Of a DNA stretch of 64,000 nt, positions 54,901 through 64,000 are shown in pieces. Every line of letters begins with the position of its first letter. The stretch's first letter is position 1. The notes under the pieces are model-generated. The model was not told where the DNA came from and made no database searches. It saw only the letters and a list, made by a program, of their open reading frames with translations. The position numbers and the translations under genes were made by a program. The stretch comes from Certhia americana (Eukaryota; Chordata; Aves; Passeriformes; Certhiidae), in assembly GCA_018697195.1 (NCBI GenBank), contig CM031864.1, positions 23,007,257-23,071,256 of the forward strand, read 5' to 3'.

Positions 54901-55282
54901 ACAGGGCCAGTGCACTAATTTACTGTGAAGCATAAACGTGTATAGTTGTGCTTTTAGAAAAACACCCTATAGATGTAAGACTCTATCCCATCCTGGCATG
55001 TGGAACATATCATTGTGCATTCTGGGAAAGCATTTTGTCATACTTGCAAGGAAGCCCAATGAAATTAAGAATCTAACAGTGTGATGTTTCCATCATTAAT
55101 ACCCTCAAATATAAATCATGAGAGACTTGTTTTGACAGGAACATTTGAGTGAGTTCAACAAGCAAACACTTATAGGCATAATCTGCAAATAACATAAAAT
55201 CACACAAGTTCATCTACTTCCCTGGAAGTGTGCCAGCTTACATAAACTGGGGATCCAGCCCATGAAAAGGAAAATTACTTAC
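48996..55282 (-). other. NEK7: NEK7 intron between the last two coding exons
   Basis: Intron of 6,287 bases with a GTAAGT donor (55277-55282) and a CTCTCCTAG acceptor next to 48995. It is AT-rich and without a clear interspersed repeat. The longest open frame inside (50795-51226, minus strand, 143 codons) is rich in Leu, Cys and Phe but shows no known domain. Confidence 0.9.
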
Positions 55283-55396
55283 TTCCTCTGAATAGTGATC
55301 TGAAGGGAGAGGTGGGTAGTCACACTGTTCTATCTTCTTGCACAGAGAGTACAAGTTCATTTTATCACCATAAAAGGGACTCTGCAGTGCAGCCAT
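55283..55396 (-). CDS. NEK7: NEK7 coding exon: kinase C-lobe, subdomain X
   Basis: This 114-base exon is phase 0 at both ends and encodes 38 residues, human-equivalent 229-266. It begins [18 protein letters not shown] and ends [12 protein letters not shown]. The acceptor is TTTAAACAG and the donor is GTAAGT. The segment follows helix F and covers helix G and the loop to helix [14 protein letters not shown] is typical of the NEK6/NEK7 pair. By residue count, Asp261, Glu265 and Glu266 are all present; acidic residues here have been reported to contact NLRP3 in the human complex. The exon joins in frame to the exon at 59825-59919 (intron 55397-59824) and to the terminal exon (intron 48996-55282). 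No stop, frameshift or missing residue is seen. Confidence 0.96.
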
Positions 55397-58300
55397 CTGT
55401 TTAAAGAAAATGTACAGTTTTCTTTTGCGTTTTTAAGTAAAGCTATTTTGTCATAAAATCTGCAATAGTAACAAATCAAAAGTGATTCCTAATGACTCTC
55501 AATGCTCTGCTTAGAGGGAGCCTCGCAGTAATAACAACAGAAGTTCCAAAACTATTCCTGTAACAACTGTATGTGCTTATTCTATACATCCATCCAGTCA
55601 TACAACCATACCTGTCACAATCCTTACAGTAAAATATTTGAATTGCATACTGTTAGGGTTTTATTAATGGACTATGAGGGGAAATTCAGTAGTTTACAAT
55701 ACTGCTGAGAGTGGAGGGTCCTTGCACCACAAGGGACACCAAAAAAATCCATACCCATACCTTTCCTCGGAAGACCTTTTGTAAGAAAACACATAAGGAA
55801 AACGTTATCTAACCTAAAGCAATGCATTGTGTAGGCAGCACTAGATAACGGTAGCAGATTTTGTAACCTTCCACAGCCATGACGTTTGACTTCAATATAA
55901 TTGAGGGTTTGGAAAGGAAGAAAAAGCTATCATCTATACTTCCAAAATCCCAGACCCCAAAACTTTGTAATTCAGGACATTATTCAAAAATACTTCAACA
56001 CACACACCCCCCCCTCCAAACTTCCATCAGAAGCACAGAACCAGCACCTACAGCAATAATTCACAATTACAATACAAAACCATGGAAATCTGTCGCAGAG
56101 CATTTATAATTGATCAGCTTAAAACCAGCATTAATAAACCTACCCTTTACTTCCAGACAGTGTTGTAATTTGACATTTGAGACGGAAACAAATGCTATGG
56201 CTAGCTGGATTCGAAATTTAAAAATTCATTTAAAATCTTTCCGTTCTGTTCAAAGCCTAAGAAATCTTTTAACCGCAGCAGTATGAATGCTGCTCTGAGT
56301 GCAGAGCTGCCCCAAAGTCAGTCACCCTTTTCTACATGTGCTAATAAGTTTGATTTTGGAAGGACAATGTGTACATTCCCCAGACAGGCAGAGTGTGTGT
56401 GAAACACGCTAGTCCATGCTGTGCTACTCAGTGAGCTTCAGCAGGGACAGGACAAGCTGAAAATGGCTCTCATCTGTCTTGTGGTCTTCCAGATAGCAGT
56501 TTAACTCTTTCATGTCTAAGCATCAATATCACTGGGGAAAATGTATGAAAAGAATTACCAAAATTCCCTTCCATTTATTTTATATCTCATCAATTTGTTC
56601 TCAAATAGTTCAGTAGTTTTTCATATTACCTCTGAGTAAGAATAAAAAATTTTAAAGGCCCCAAAGCAAGTACCATGCTATAGTTGCATCCTACACGCTT
56701 CCCAATCTGTGCTACTAAAATAATGTTAATTTTTGTATTTACATGAACTTGTCTCTTACCTTAAAAAGAATGTTAAAAATGCAAGCTGAAGACCAAAAAA
56801 GAAAAGAAGAAAAAAAATAGAAAAATCAACTGCAGGGTCTGTACGCATGCAGAAATTCTAAATAAATGCACAGATACTCATTTTCATACTCTAGGTGTTC
56901 ATTAAAAAGTACTTTTGTTTGAATGCTGCCGAGTGTTAAAAAAATTCTGAATGTCCCCTAAGGAGTTAAAACAGGAATACTATATTTTCATGCATCTCCT
57001 GCTTTGACAGATGAAAAATGTCAACTGTCCTGTTTTTATTTTCAAGCTTTTGCACTATTCATCTGGTTCATTAGTGCATCTCGCTGCTGCCCCTGACAGC
57101 TGCTCGCCCTCTCCTCCCAGCAGCTGAATTTTTCAGGCTAATTTGATCCTCCACACTGAGACGATCGCTAGAATGATTGACTTGCTCCCTGACCTCCAGG
57201 GTCTGACTTTGCTGATTAGTATTCTGGGGGTGTCTGAGGGACGAAAGCCCACTGTCTGTCTTCAGGGCTGGTGGCAGCTCGCTCTCTCTCTTTTTTTTTT
57301 TCCTTTCTTTTTTTTTTTCTTTTTTTTTGAACTGTAAGCCACCAACCTACAACCCTGTAAGGATGCAATTGCTACGATGAACAATAAAAGGAAATGTGTA
57401 AGACCTACTTTTCCATGTAAAGGTCCGTGTAGCAAAAGCACAGCATCTTGATTTTAATTAGTAAAGTCTACTTTGTTGCATATCAATTAAAACTCCACTG
57501 GTAGTGTTTTTGAGGTTTCAGAAATACCTGGGGCTCTAAAAAATTCAGACTTTAAAACATACTTCTGCAAAATCTTATTGGCCACACAGTTAGCATTGAA
57601 TAATAGATTGTTATACAGACCAGAAATTAAAATTTTTTAAAATAAGTTAGTTTAAACCTAAATTAAAATGTAACTGAAGAATTTGGCAACAATTAAGCAT
57701 TTACTGAGATGTGATAAACTTGCCACAGCTTTTCTCCAATTAAGCTGAAGACAATCCAGAGTACATATGAACACACATCACCATGAAATCAACATCATTA
57801 AACATGCTAAAATGCAAGCAATGAACAAATCACAGAAATCACCCAGCACAAAACTGAAGACTAAAAAATAACCATTCATTAGTCCACACAAGTCTTGAAG
57901 AACCTTAAGTAACCATTTTCCAATAATTAAGAAAAAATATTAAGTGAGAAAAATGCTCAACATGTATTTTAAATTTGGTATCCCTGAAATTTCAAAATTA
58001 CAGATAAAAGCTCAAGATAAACTTCCAAAACAAAATAAGAAAACCCACCACAAATATCTGGTACGTTGCAGAATCAACTAAATGCACTTCTAAAAGAAAT
58101 TAAAAGCTACAGTTGAAGACAATGCCCAATACTGTAGCTATGTATCAACAACAAGGGTCCCAATAATTATTTTATTCTTGCAATAAGGAAAACAAACACT
58201 ACCCCACATCAGCTTAAATAGCATCCTGGTAAAACCTCTAAAATAAATCAAAGGAAAATGGTGTTTCAAAATGCTGAGTTAATCAATGGAACTGAGTTAT

Positions 58301-59824
58301 TTAGGTATTTTGGGATTATCTGCCACATCAAAGAAAAATGCAGTATTCACTTAGGTGTTTAATATACTCTGCCAGCATTAAGGCAGCAAGCATAAAAAAA
58401 TCTTTAGAAAAGTACTATTGATTTATATTCAGCAATTTCATTTCATGTAACAAACAAAACATTAACCTTAAACTGTGGGGATTTTATATAATAATCATTC
58501 AACGGTTTTGTTTGTTTGTCTCCAGATTTAAAAAATTCTCAAAAATAAACCAAAGAGGGGCAAGAAATAGTAATACTGAAAAATGCTCATCTACCTTTAT
58601 GCTACCATAGGGCTTGCACAAGTGTGTAAAGCAGAGCACTGAAATTCAAGACAGCTGCCATGGTCAGTATTGAGGAATCCCAACACAGGATTAAGTTTTA
58701 GTTCAGGATTCAAACTTCTAAATACTTGCTATCAGCTGGACTTCCTTCCTTGAATGATCCCCAAGATTTAAAGCAACAGCTATATACACATCTGTGAACT
58801 GCAGACTTTCAATATAGCTATTTGTCCTTTGAATATTCAAAGCAACACATCAGTGATAGAAAGTAAACAAATATTACTGGAGATGATTCACCCAGCATCT
58901 TAACATCCAACCTCAACAGGCTGCCTACAAATGCCTCAATGTCTCCTACAAAATCCTAAAATAAACAAGGAGGTGCTGATACTGTTGAGTATGGGTTAAA
59001 TGAGTTCTGCTGACCCACTGAGGCAGGTTGCTTGTAGATAAGCAAAAAGTGACTTGAGTGTATTAGCTTTTACCAGGAACATGACTGGGGACACTTCCCT
59101 GCCATTGCTGATAGAACTGGTTTTTTCCTCAGCATCGTTCAACACAAGTGTTCATTCTTCTAGTCAAGTATTGATACACAAGGAACTTGGAAGCTGTATT
59201 TGTTTTAGAAGCCTACCTGTTCTTCACACCTTCAATGCCTCCATTTCAATGTGCCCTGTACCTTTATTTTCTCAAAATATAGTATTATTTAAAATTATGT
59301 GTCACCCACCAATCTCAACTGTACCAAGAGAGAAGCTAAACAATTGCAGTTTAGCCATCACAGAAGAACAGAAAAATTACATGTGTATGCAGAAGTTACT
59401 GAGAATTCATCCAAGCTAGTGGCAATAAGTTCAGTATACCTTTCATCATTTTACTTAGATTTAAGGTATTCATAAAAATAAGAAATTTGTATTAACATAA
59501 CTATATTGCAGTTTTTGAAAGCATTACTTACATATTCAAATCAGTCCTAATACTTCTCAATGCATTTATGAACAAAATCATATAATCATGAAAACACCTA
59601 GAACAATTTTACACGTGCTTTGTTATTATCCATTTATTAATCCTTCAGCTATGCCCAATCTTCAAAAAATTGCTGTAAAATCTTTCTAGCAAGCCCAGTT
59701 AATGGCAAGTTCAAGTAAAACACAACTAGAAGTATTTCACATACTTCAGGTATGTAAGGGGAGGGGGACAGGGGAAGGGGAATTACAAGAGTGTTATTAA
59801 GTTCACTGTATATATCACTATTAC
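55397..59824 (-). other. NEK7: NEK7 intron between helix F and subdomain X exons
   Basis: Intron of 4,428 bases with a GTAATA donor at its upper end and a TTTAAACAG acceptor next to 55396. It contains a long pyrimidine tract at 57282-57328 on the plus strand, which is a purine tract in the transcript. Nothing else recognisable was found. Confidence 0.9.
57282..57328. repeat. Pyrimidine tract in NEK7 intron
   Basis: CTCTCTC followed by long T runs broken by single C bases, 47 bases in all. In the NEK7 transcript it is a poly-purine tract, so it is not a splice-acceptor pyrimidine tract. Confidence 0.9.
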
Positions 59825-59919
59825 CTCATACAGCAGACAGCCTAGAGACCAGATGTCAGACTTGAAGTTGTAACCATTTTCATGTATTCTCTCTGGAGAC
59901 ATATAATAAGGTGTACCAA
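59825..59919 (-). CDS. NEK7: NEK7 coding exon: activation segment end to helix F
   Basis: NEK7 is a serine/threonine kinase of the NIMA family. It acts at centrosomes and spindle poles with NEK9 and is also a structural partner of the NLRP3 inflammasome. This 95-base exon encodes human-equivalent residues 197-228. It starts after a TTTTTTTGCAG acceptor, with two bases of the Val197 codon (the first base comes from the previous exon), and ends in phase 0 at GAG followed by a GTAATA donor. The peptide begins [18 protein letters not shown]: a GTPYY activation-loop end and an SPE version of the APE motif, whose Glu206 normally pairs with the subdomain XI arginine in the last exon. It continues with the subdomain IX signature [12 protein letters not shown]. 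The HENGYN stretch fits NEK7 or its paralogue NEK6; the terminal exon decides for NEK7. The DLG motif and the regulatory Ser195 lie in an exon outside the window. Confidence 0.96.
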
Positions 59920-60232
59920 CTGCAAAAAAAAACACAAGTATTTTTGAATGAAAATTTCTGTTGTTATGCGGTAGTAAAATTACAGTTTTCCTCATAGAAG
60001 AATATTTTTTATCTTTCTCATTTTGCTACACTTAGAACTTCAATTCATACTTAGGACACTTCAGTTTGACAGAAATATATCAACTAGGTATCAATTTCCT
60101 CCAATGCAGCTTTATTTTCACTGCTCATTCCTCACTATCAGAGCTATGCAGTTGAAGAACACTTCCAAATTTTACTTTTGAAGAACTTCGTAAGTAATTT
60201 GTATCTCCTGAACAGAACCAAGGAAAGATACT

Positions 60233-60244
60233 ACACACACACAC
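60233..60244. repeat. Short AC microsatellite in NEK7 intron
   Basis: Six AC units. Confidence 0.85.
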
Positions 60245-63200
60245 GTCCCTGCTGCTTTTCCAGACTGTTATTACTGTGGCTAGAAACAACAGCTAGAAAT
60301 TCTCTTCCATAGGCTGAATTTTTTTTTTTCATGAGTTCTGTTCTTCTTTTGGGAATATATAAATCTGAAAAAGTTGGTTTTGAAACTAAAAAGCACAGCT
60401 ACTTTGAACAGCTGAAATTAAAACTGAGGCTGAGATTCAGGACCTTCAGAGACGAGGGCAGGAAAACCAGCAAGCCCAGCAGAAGCTGAGGTTCCTATGG
60501 GTGAGAACAGCCATCAGCTGTAGGACTAAATTTCAAAATGGTTTTTCAGCTCCCAAACCTGTCCCAGCTTAATCCTGCCTCAGTTGTGGGCTCTGGAAAT
60601 GTCTGCTTTTGGAAAGCAGCATTTATTAGGACTGTCCCAGAGTAAATTTATATTGGATACTCTAGAATATCTCTCCCCTTGATTTTAATCAAACTCTACC
60701 CATCTGTGTCACAAGTTACTTGGAAGAGAGAAATACTGAGAGATGTTTCAGCTCTATAAAAAATGTCATTACAAAGAAGTACCTGAATGATGGTTTCATG
60801 TATGACAGAGCAATAAGAAAAAAGTTATGGAAAATAATGGCAGTGGCAATTTCAGTGCATTGTTTCTGAACTTCCTCCCTGTATCCCCCAAAATGATTGC
60901 CTAACAGCAAAAAAAAGCCACAAATCTATACACATTCTTATTTCAATTTTGTTTGAATATTTTCCTAAGCACTGAATCCTCATGATGAAAACCAGCTGAC
61001 TTCTGTCAATTCAAGTTGATTTTATTTTGAAACCAAACATCTTGCAACACAATTTTAATTAACAATTAGAGATTAAAATCAGCAATTTCTCATTTTTGTA
61101 CTATGTGGTATGAACCTCACATATTATTGCAACACAAAGATCTGGTTTCACTTCTGCTCTTCTGAATAGATGAGGCTTTTTCAGAATTGATCTCTGTATG
61201 AATACTGGAAACAGAGATAAAAGAGTGTATGTATAAGTATTTCCACATCTGAATAATCAGGTTAAATAGCTTTAAGTAATCAGACAGATAATTTTACTCT
61301 AGTAATTTCCAAAAGTTAAGGGTTTTGTTTTGACAATGTGCCCTACCTTTAAGAAGTGCTGCATGTCAAACTGTCATACATTCTTAGGGAATAAGGAGGA
61401 GGGAGAATTACTTTCCTGTTGAAGGGCCCAGCTCAGATAGGAAAACCCAGAACCACCTATCTCAGGTCAGGCCACTGCTGCTGGTAACCCACAATTTCAC
61501 CTGATCTGGCCCTTGGCAGACTATGTTAAAAACCCATATAAACTCCTTCTGTAACACACAGGCAAAGGCAGAGGTCCCCCTGTGGTATCCTTCAATGGAT
61601 CTTGCTCCCTAAACATGCTGGGGGAGACCTCCAGCTCTGGGAAAGCAGTGAGTGCCACAGCCACTGTCCCTCAGCGCTGGGCTGAGCACCCAGGGCAGCT
61701 CTGAACTGAGGCTGCCTCTGGCAACAGCTGGAAAGAGAAAGGCTGGGGAAAGGCAACTCAAGAGAGCACTGTGGGGGAGACATTTACTCTTCTAGGATGT
61801 TTGCATTCACACACAACAGAGAATAGCTTTTCCTGTGAGACAATAGGCAAGCAGATAGGTAGACTACAATGCCAAAACAGCTACCATAATATCCAGAATC
61901 AACTCTTGTTTTCTAATGTATCAACATCAGTACTTTAATGGGCACTTAATGACAGATATCTTAAGATTAGAACTGCAACCAAAAATTTGGAATGACACAG
62001 GTTCCATATTTTTATTATCTTACTGTTTTATTTCCCTCTTGAATTTTTTTTAACACCTCAAGGACTTGTGAGCTTGGGCGCCTCTGAAAAATTTCAGCTA
62101 CATTTTATATCCATTAATTAAAGCACTGATTTCATATATTTTTATACTTTGTTGGCAGAATTCATCTAACAACAGAAATAAGTTTAATAGTAATGTGGTT
62201 GTTCACTGTCTACAGCAGCAGTGCCTCTGCTGCTCTGAGGTATCACACAAGTGGCTGGCAGTGAGTGAGTAATGTGCCAGAAAGAGGCTTCACAGAATCC
62301 ACAGGGGGCAGCTGAAAACACTGAGGTTTGAAGGTTCACAGTCTACCAAAAGCAAAGGTAATTTTAACCAGTAGCTCTGGGAAGCCTGCTGATACATCAG
62401 GGGTCTGATATGACTGTGAAAGATTGATGATAGTGAAAAGCAAGAACAAATGTTACCATTTACAGCATTTAGCCTAGTGTAACACCTTCGCTGCAATACA
62501 ACCTAAAGCCCCTGATGACCAGCTAGTGAAAGGAATTGAAATTAGTTACATTATTCGTGGAATCACAAACCTGAAGATTCAGACATCATTACTACTTGTA
62601 AACTGTTTTTAACGGAACACGACACTAAAGATTCATTATTCTGACATTCAGGAACTACTGAAAGCATTGCAATGATCCTTTTAACACGGTGAACACTTAA
62701 GACGTAGCTGTGCTGCTGGTAACTACCAACACAACTACCAGTGTGATTATATGTTATATTTCCTTCCTGGATCTTTTTTTTTTTTCTGTTAAGTGAAATA
62801 CAGCATCCCAGTAGTATAGAGATAGGCAATTTCCTGAATTCCTTTACTCATCTGAAGAGATAGAAGTGGGATAACACAAGAAAATGAGCTAACTCATTGA
62901 GGTGCCTACATTTTTAAGAACAAAACCAGTAACTTCAGCATTCTTCATGCTGCATTTGCAGATCTGAGATAACCTGCCAGTCTGAACAGTAAACTCCTTG
63001 AAAATGGTCTGGGTCAAATACAGTCTCCTCAGAATCTGCTGCTGCTCTGGAGCTCCCTCCCTTTAAAGATGCTTTAGATCCACAAAGTGATTCTTAATGC
63101 AAGCTTCTTGTTACTGGCAGAGGGAACAGATAAAATGGAAATGGTGGTTAATACAGAGCAGGGAGCTGATTTGAAGGATCAGAGACAAAGAATCTATTAC

Positions 63201-63701
63201 AAAATAAGGGAGTTATGATATTAACAGTCCATCTTACTACCTGGATAAACATGTAACTCACAATGCATCTGAGTAAAGTTAAACAAGTGCATCAAGGAGT
63301 GGAATGAAATGTAGTTAAGTTGCTCTAATATAGTTACTAGTTCTAAAATAGTTACTAGCTCTAATAGCTATCAATCATTTTTGTGCTGGGATTAAAATCT
63401 GCCTGGTAAATGTTAAATTTACTTTTACAAAACAATGCAGTGGTTCATTCAGGACAGGTTTAACAGACCATAGTTTCTAAAATGGCTACATAATCATTAC
63501 TGGCATTTCATGCACTGGCATACTTATGTATTGTCTCAGAGGAAGGGGGCTAAAGAGGCCAAATTTCAGTAACTAAAGGACAGTTTCTGTATGACTCAGT
63601 GTTCGTAAGATCACAGCAATTTTGTAATGTAGAGTTCAATACAACATGCTTAATAAGATGAATGTGGCTACTGAAGAAAGACAAACTACATCACAAATAA
63701 G

Positions 63702-63741
63702 CAGCTTGGAGGTCCTTTCCAACCCTATGGATTCTATAATG
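63702..63741 (+). mobile_element. CR1 LINE 3'-end fragment
   Basis: A short stretch resembles the avian CR1 3' tail: TTGGAGGTCCTTTCCAACCC, then an ATTCTATAATG ending like the ATTCTATGAT octamer repeat. Only the last 40 bases are recognisable. It is inserted in the NEK7 intron, antisense to the gene. Confidence 0.65.
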
Positions 63742-64000
63742 TTCAGGGGTTTGTACTTATTTAGTATAGCCTATATTATAGGAGATGTCTAAGTCAAGGG
63801 CTCGGCTTCAAGGACAGGACCCAAAATACTGCAGTTATTCAAAGTAATGCTGCAACCTGGCCCACAATGTGCAAACAGTCCTTCTACAGAAGTAAATCTA
63901 TAAATATCTTACTTTATTACAGCACAATCATTTCTCTTCAGCTTTCAAACTACATTAGGAGCTCTCATGTTTCTGCACATAAAATACAAGAGCTATTTTA

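Larger units (their letters stand above)
59920..64000 (-). other. NEK7: 3' part of the upstream NEK7 intron (partial)
   Basis: The exon that should precede residue 197 encodes the HRD and DLG motifs. I looked for it on the minus strand and did not find it, so this 4.1 kb stretch is the 3' portion of one intron that continues past the window. It holds a short AC microsatellite near 60233-60244 and a CR1 3' end scrap at 63702-63741. Confidence 0.8.

Noticed and set aside
59783..59995. 70-codon open frame covering the NEK7 exon as a single ORF
   Set aside because: Only 59825-59919 is coding. The frame extends into both introns past good splice sites, and its Met start is intronic.
62297..62312. 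CTCF-like word CCACAGGGGGCAG
   Set aside because: It lacks one base of the consensus spacing, and a single motif without occupancy data is not enough.
59920..64000. Expected NEK7 exon with HRD and DLG motifs
   Set aside because: I looked for it on the minus strand and found no matching sequence; it must lie beyond the window.

Overview
The window looks like bird nuclear DNA, probably from a songbird or close relative. It is about 40% GC, nearly all non-coding, and its recognisable interspersed repeats are short 3' ends of CR1 LINEs. The only protein-coding gene I can support is NEK7 (NIMA-related kinase 7) on the minus strand. Its last three coding exons lie at 59825-59919, 55283-55396 and 48885-48995. 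They splice in frame with canonical GT/AG borders and encode the C-terminal 106 residues, human-equivalent 197-302. The promoter and upstream exons lie beyond base 64000.

Layout from right to left, following NEK7 transcription: an upstream intron from 64000 to 59920 with a CR1 scrap at its far end; the activation-segment exon; a 4.4 kb intron; the middle C-lobe exon; a 6.3 kb intron; the terminal exon with the stop codon; then an AT-rich, repeat-poor block (about 45.65-48.88 kb) that is the likely 3' UTR. Below this lies about 45 kb of gene-free DNA. It contains a purine-rich strand-asymmetric tract (43.25-44.85 kb), several CR1 remnants, a probable solo long terminal repeat with a CpG-rich minisatellite (33.67-35.12 kb), a second avian dispersed repeat (27.9-28.3 kb) and assorted microsatellites.

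In human, the region downstream of NEK7 leads to ATP6V1G3 and PTPRC. I found no exon of either gene, so the left two thirds appears to be intergenic. Almost all open reading frames here are short and lack recognisable domains; I do not treat them as genes. I saw no tRNA, rRNA, CRISPR array or bacterial-type operon. The most interesting items are the LTR/minisatellite composite near 34 kb and the preservation of reported NLRP3-contact residues in the NEK7 C-lobe.
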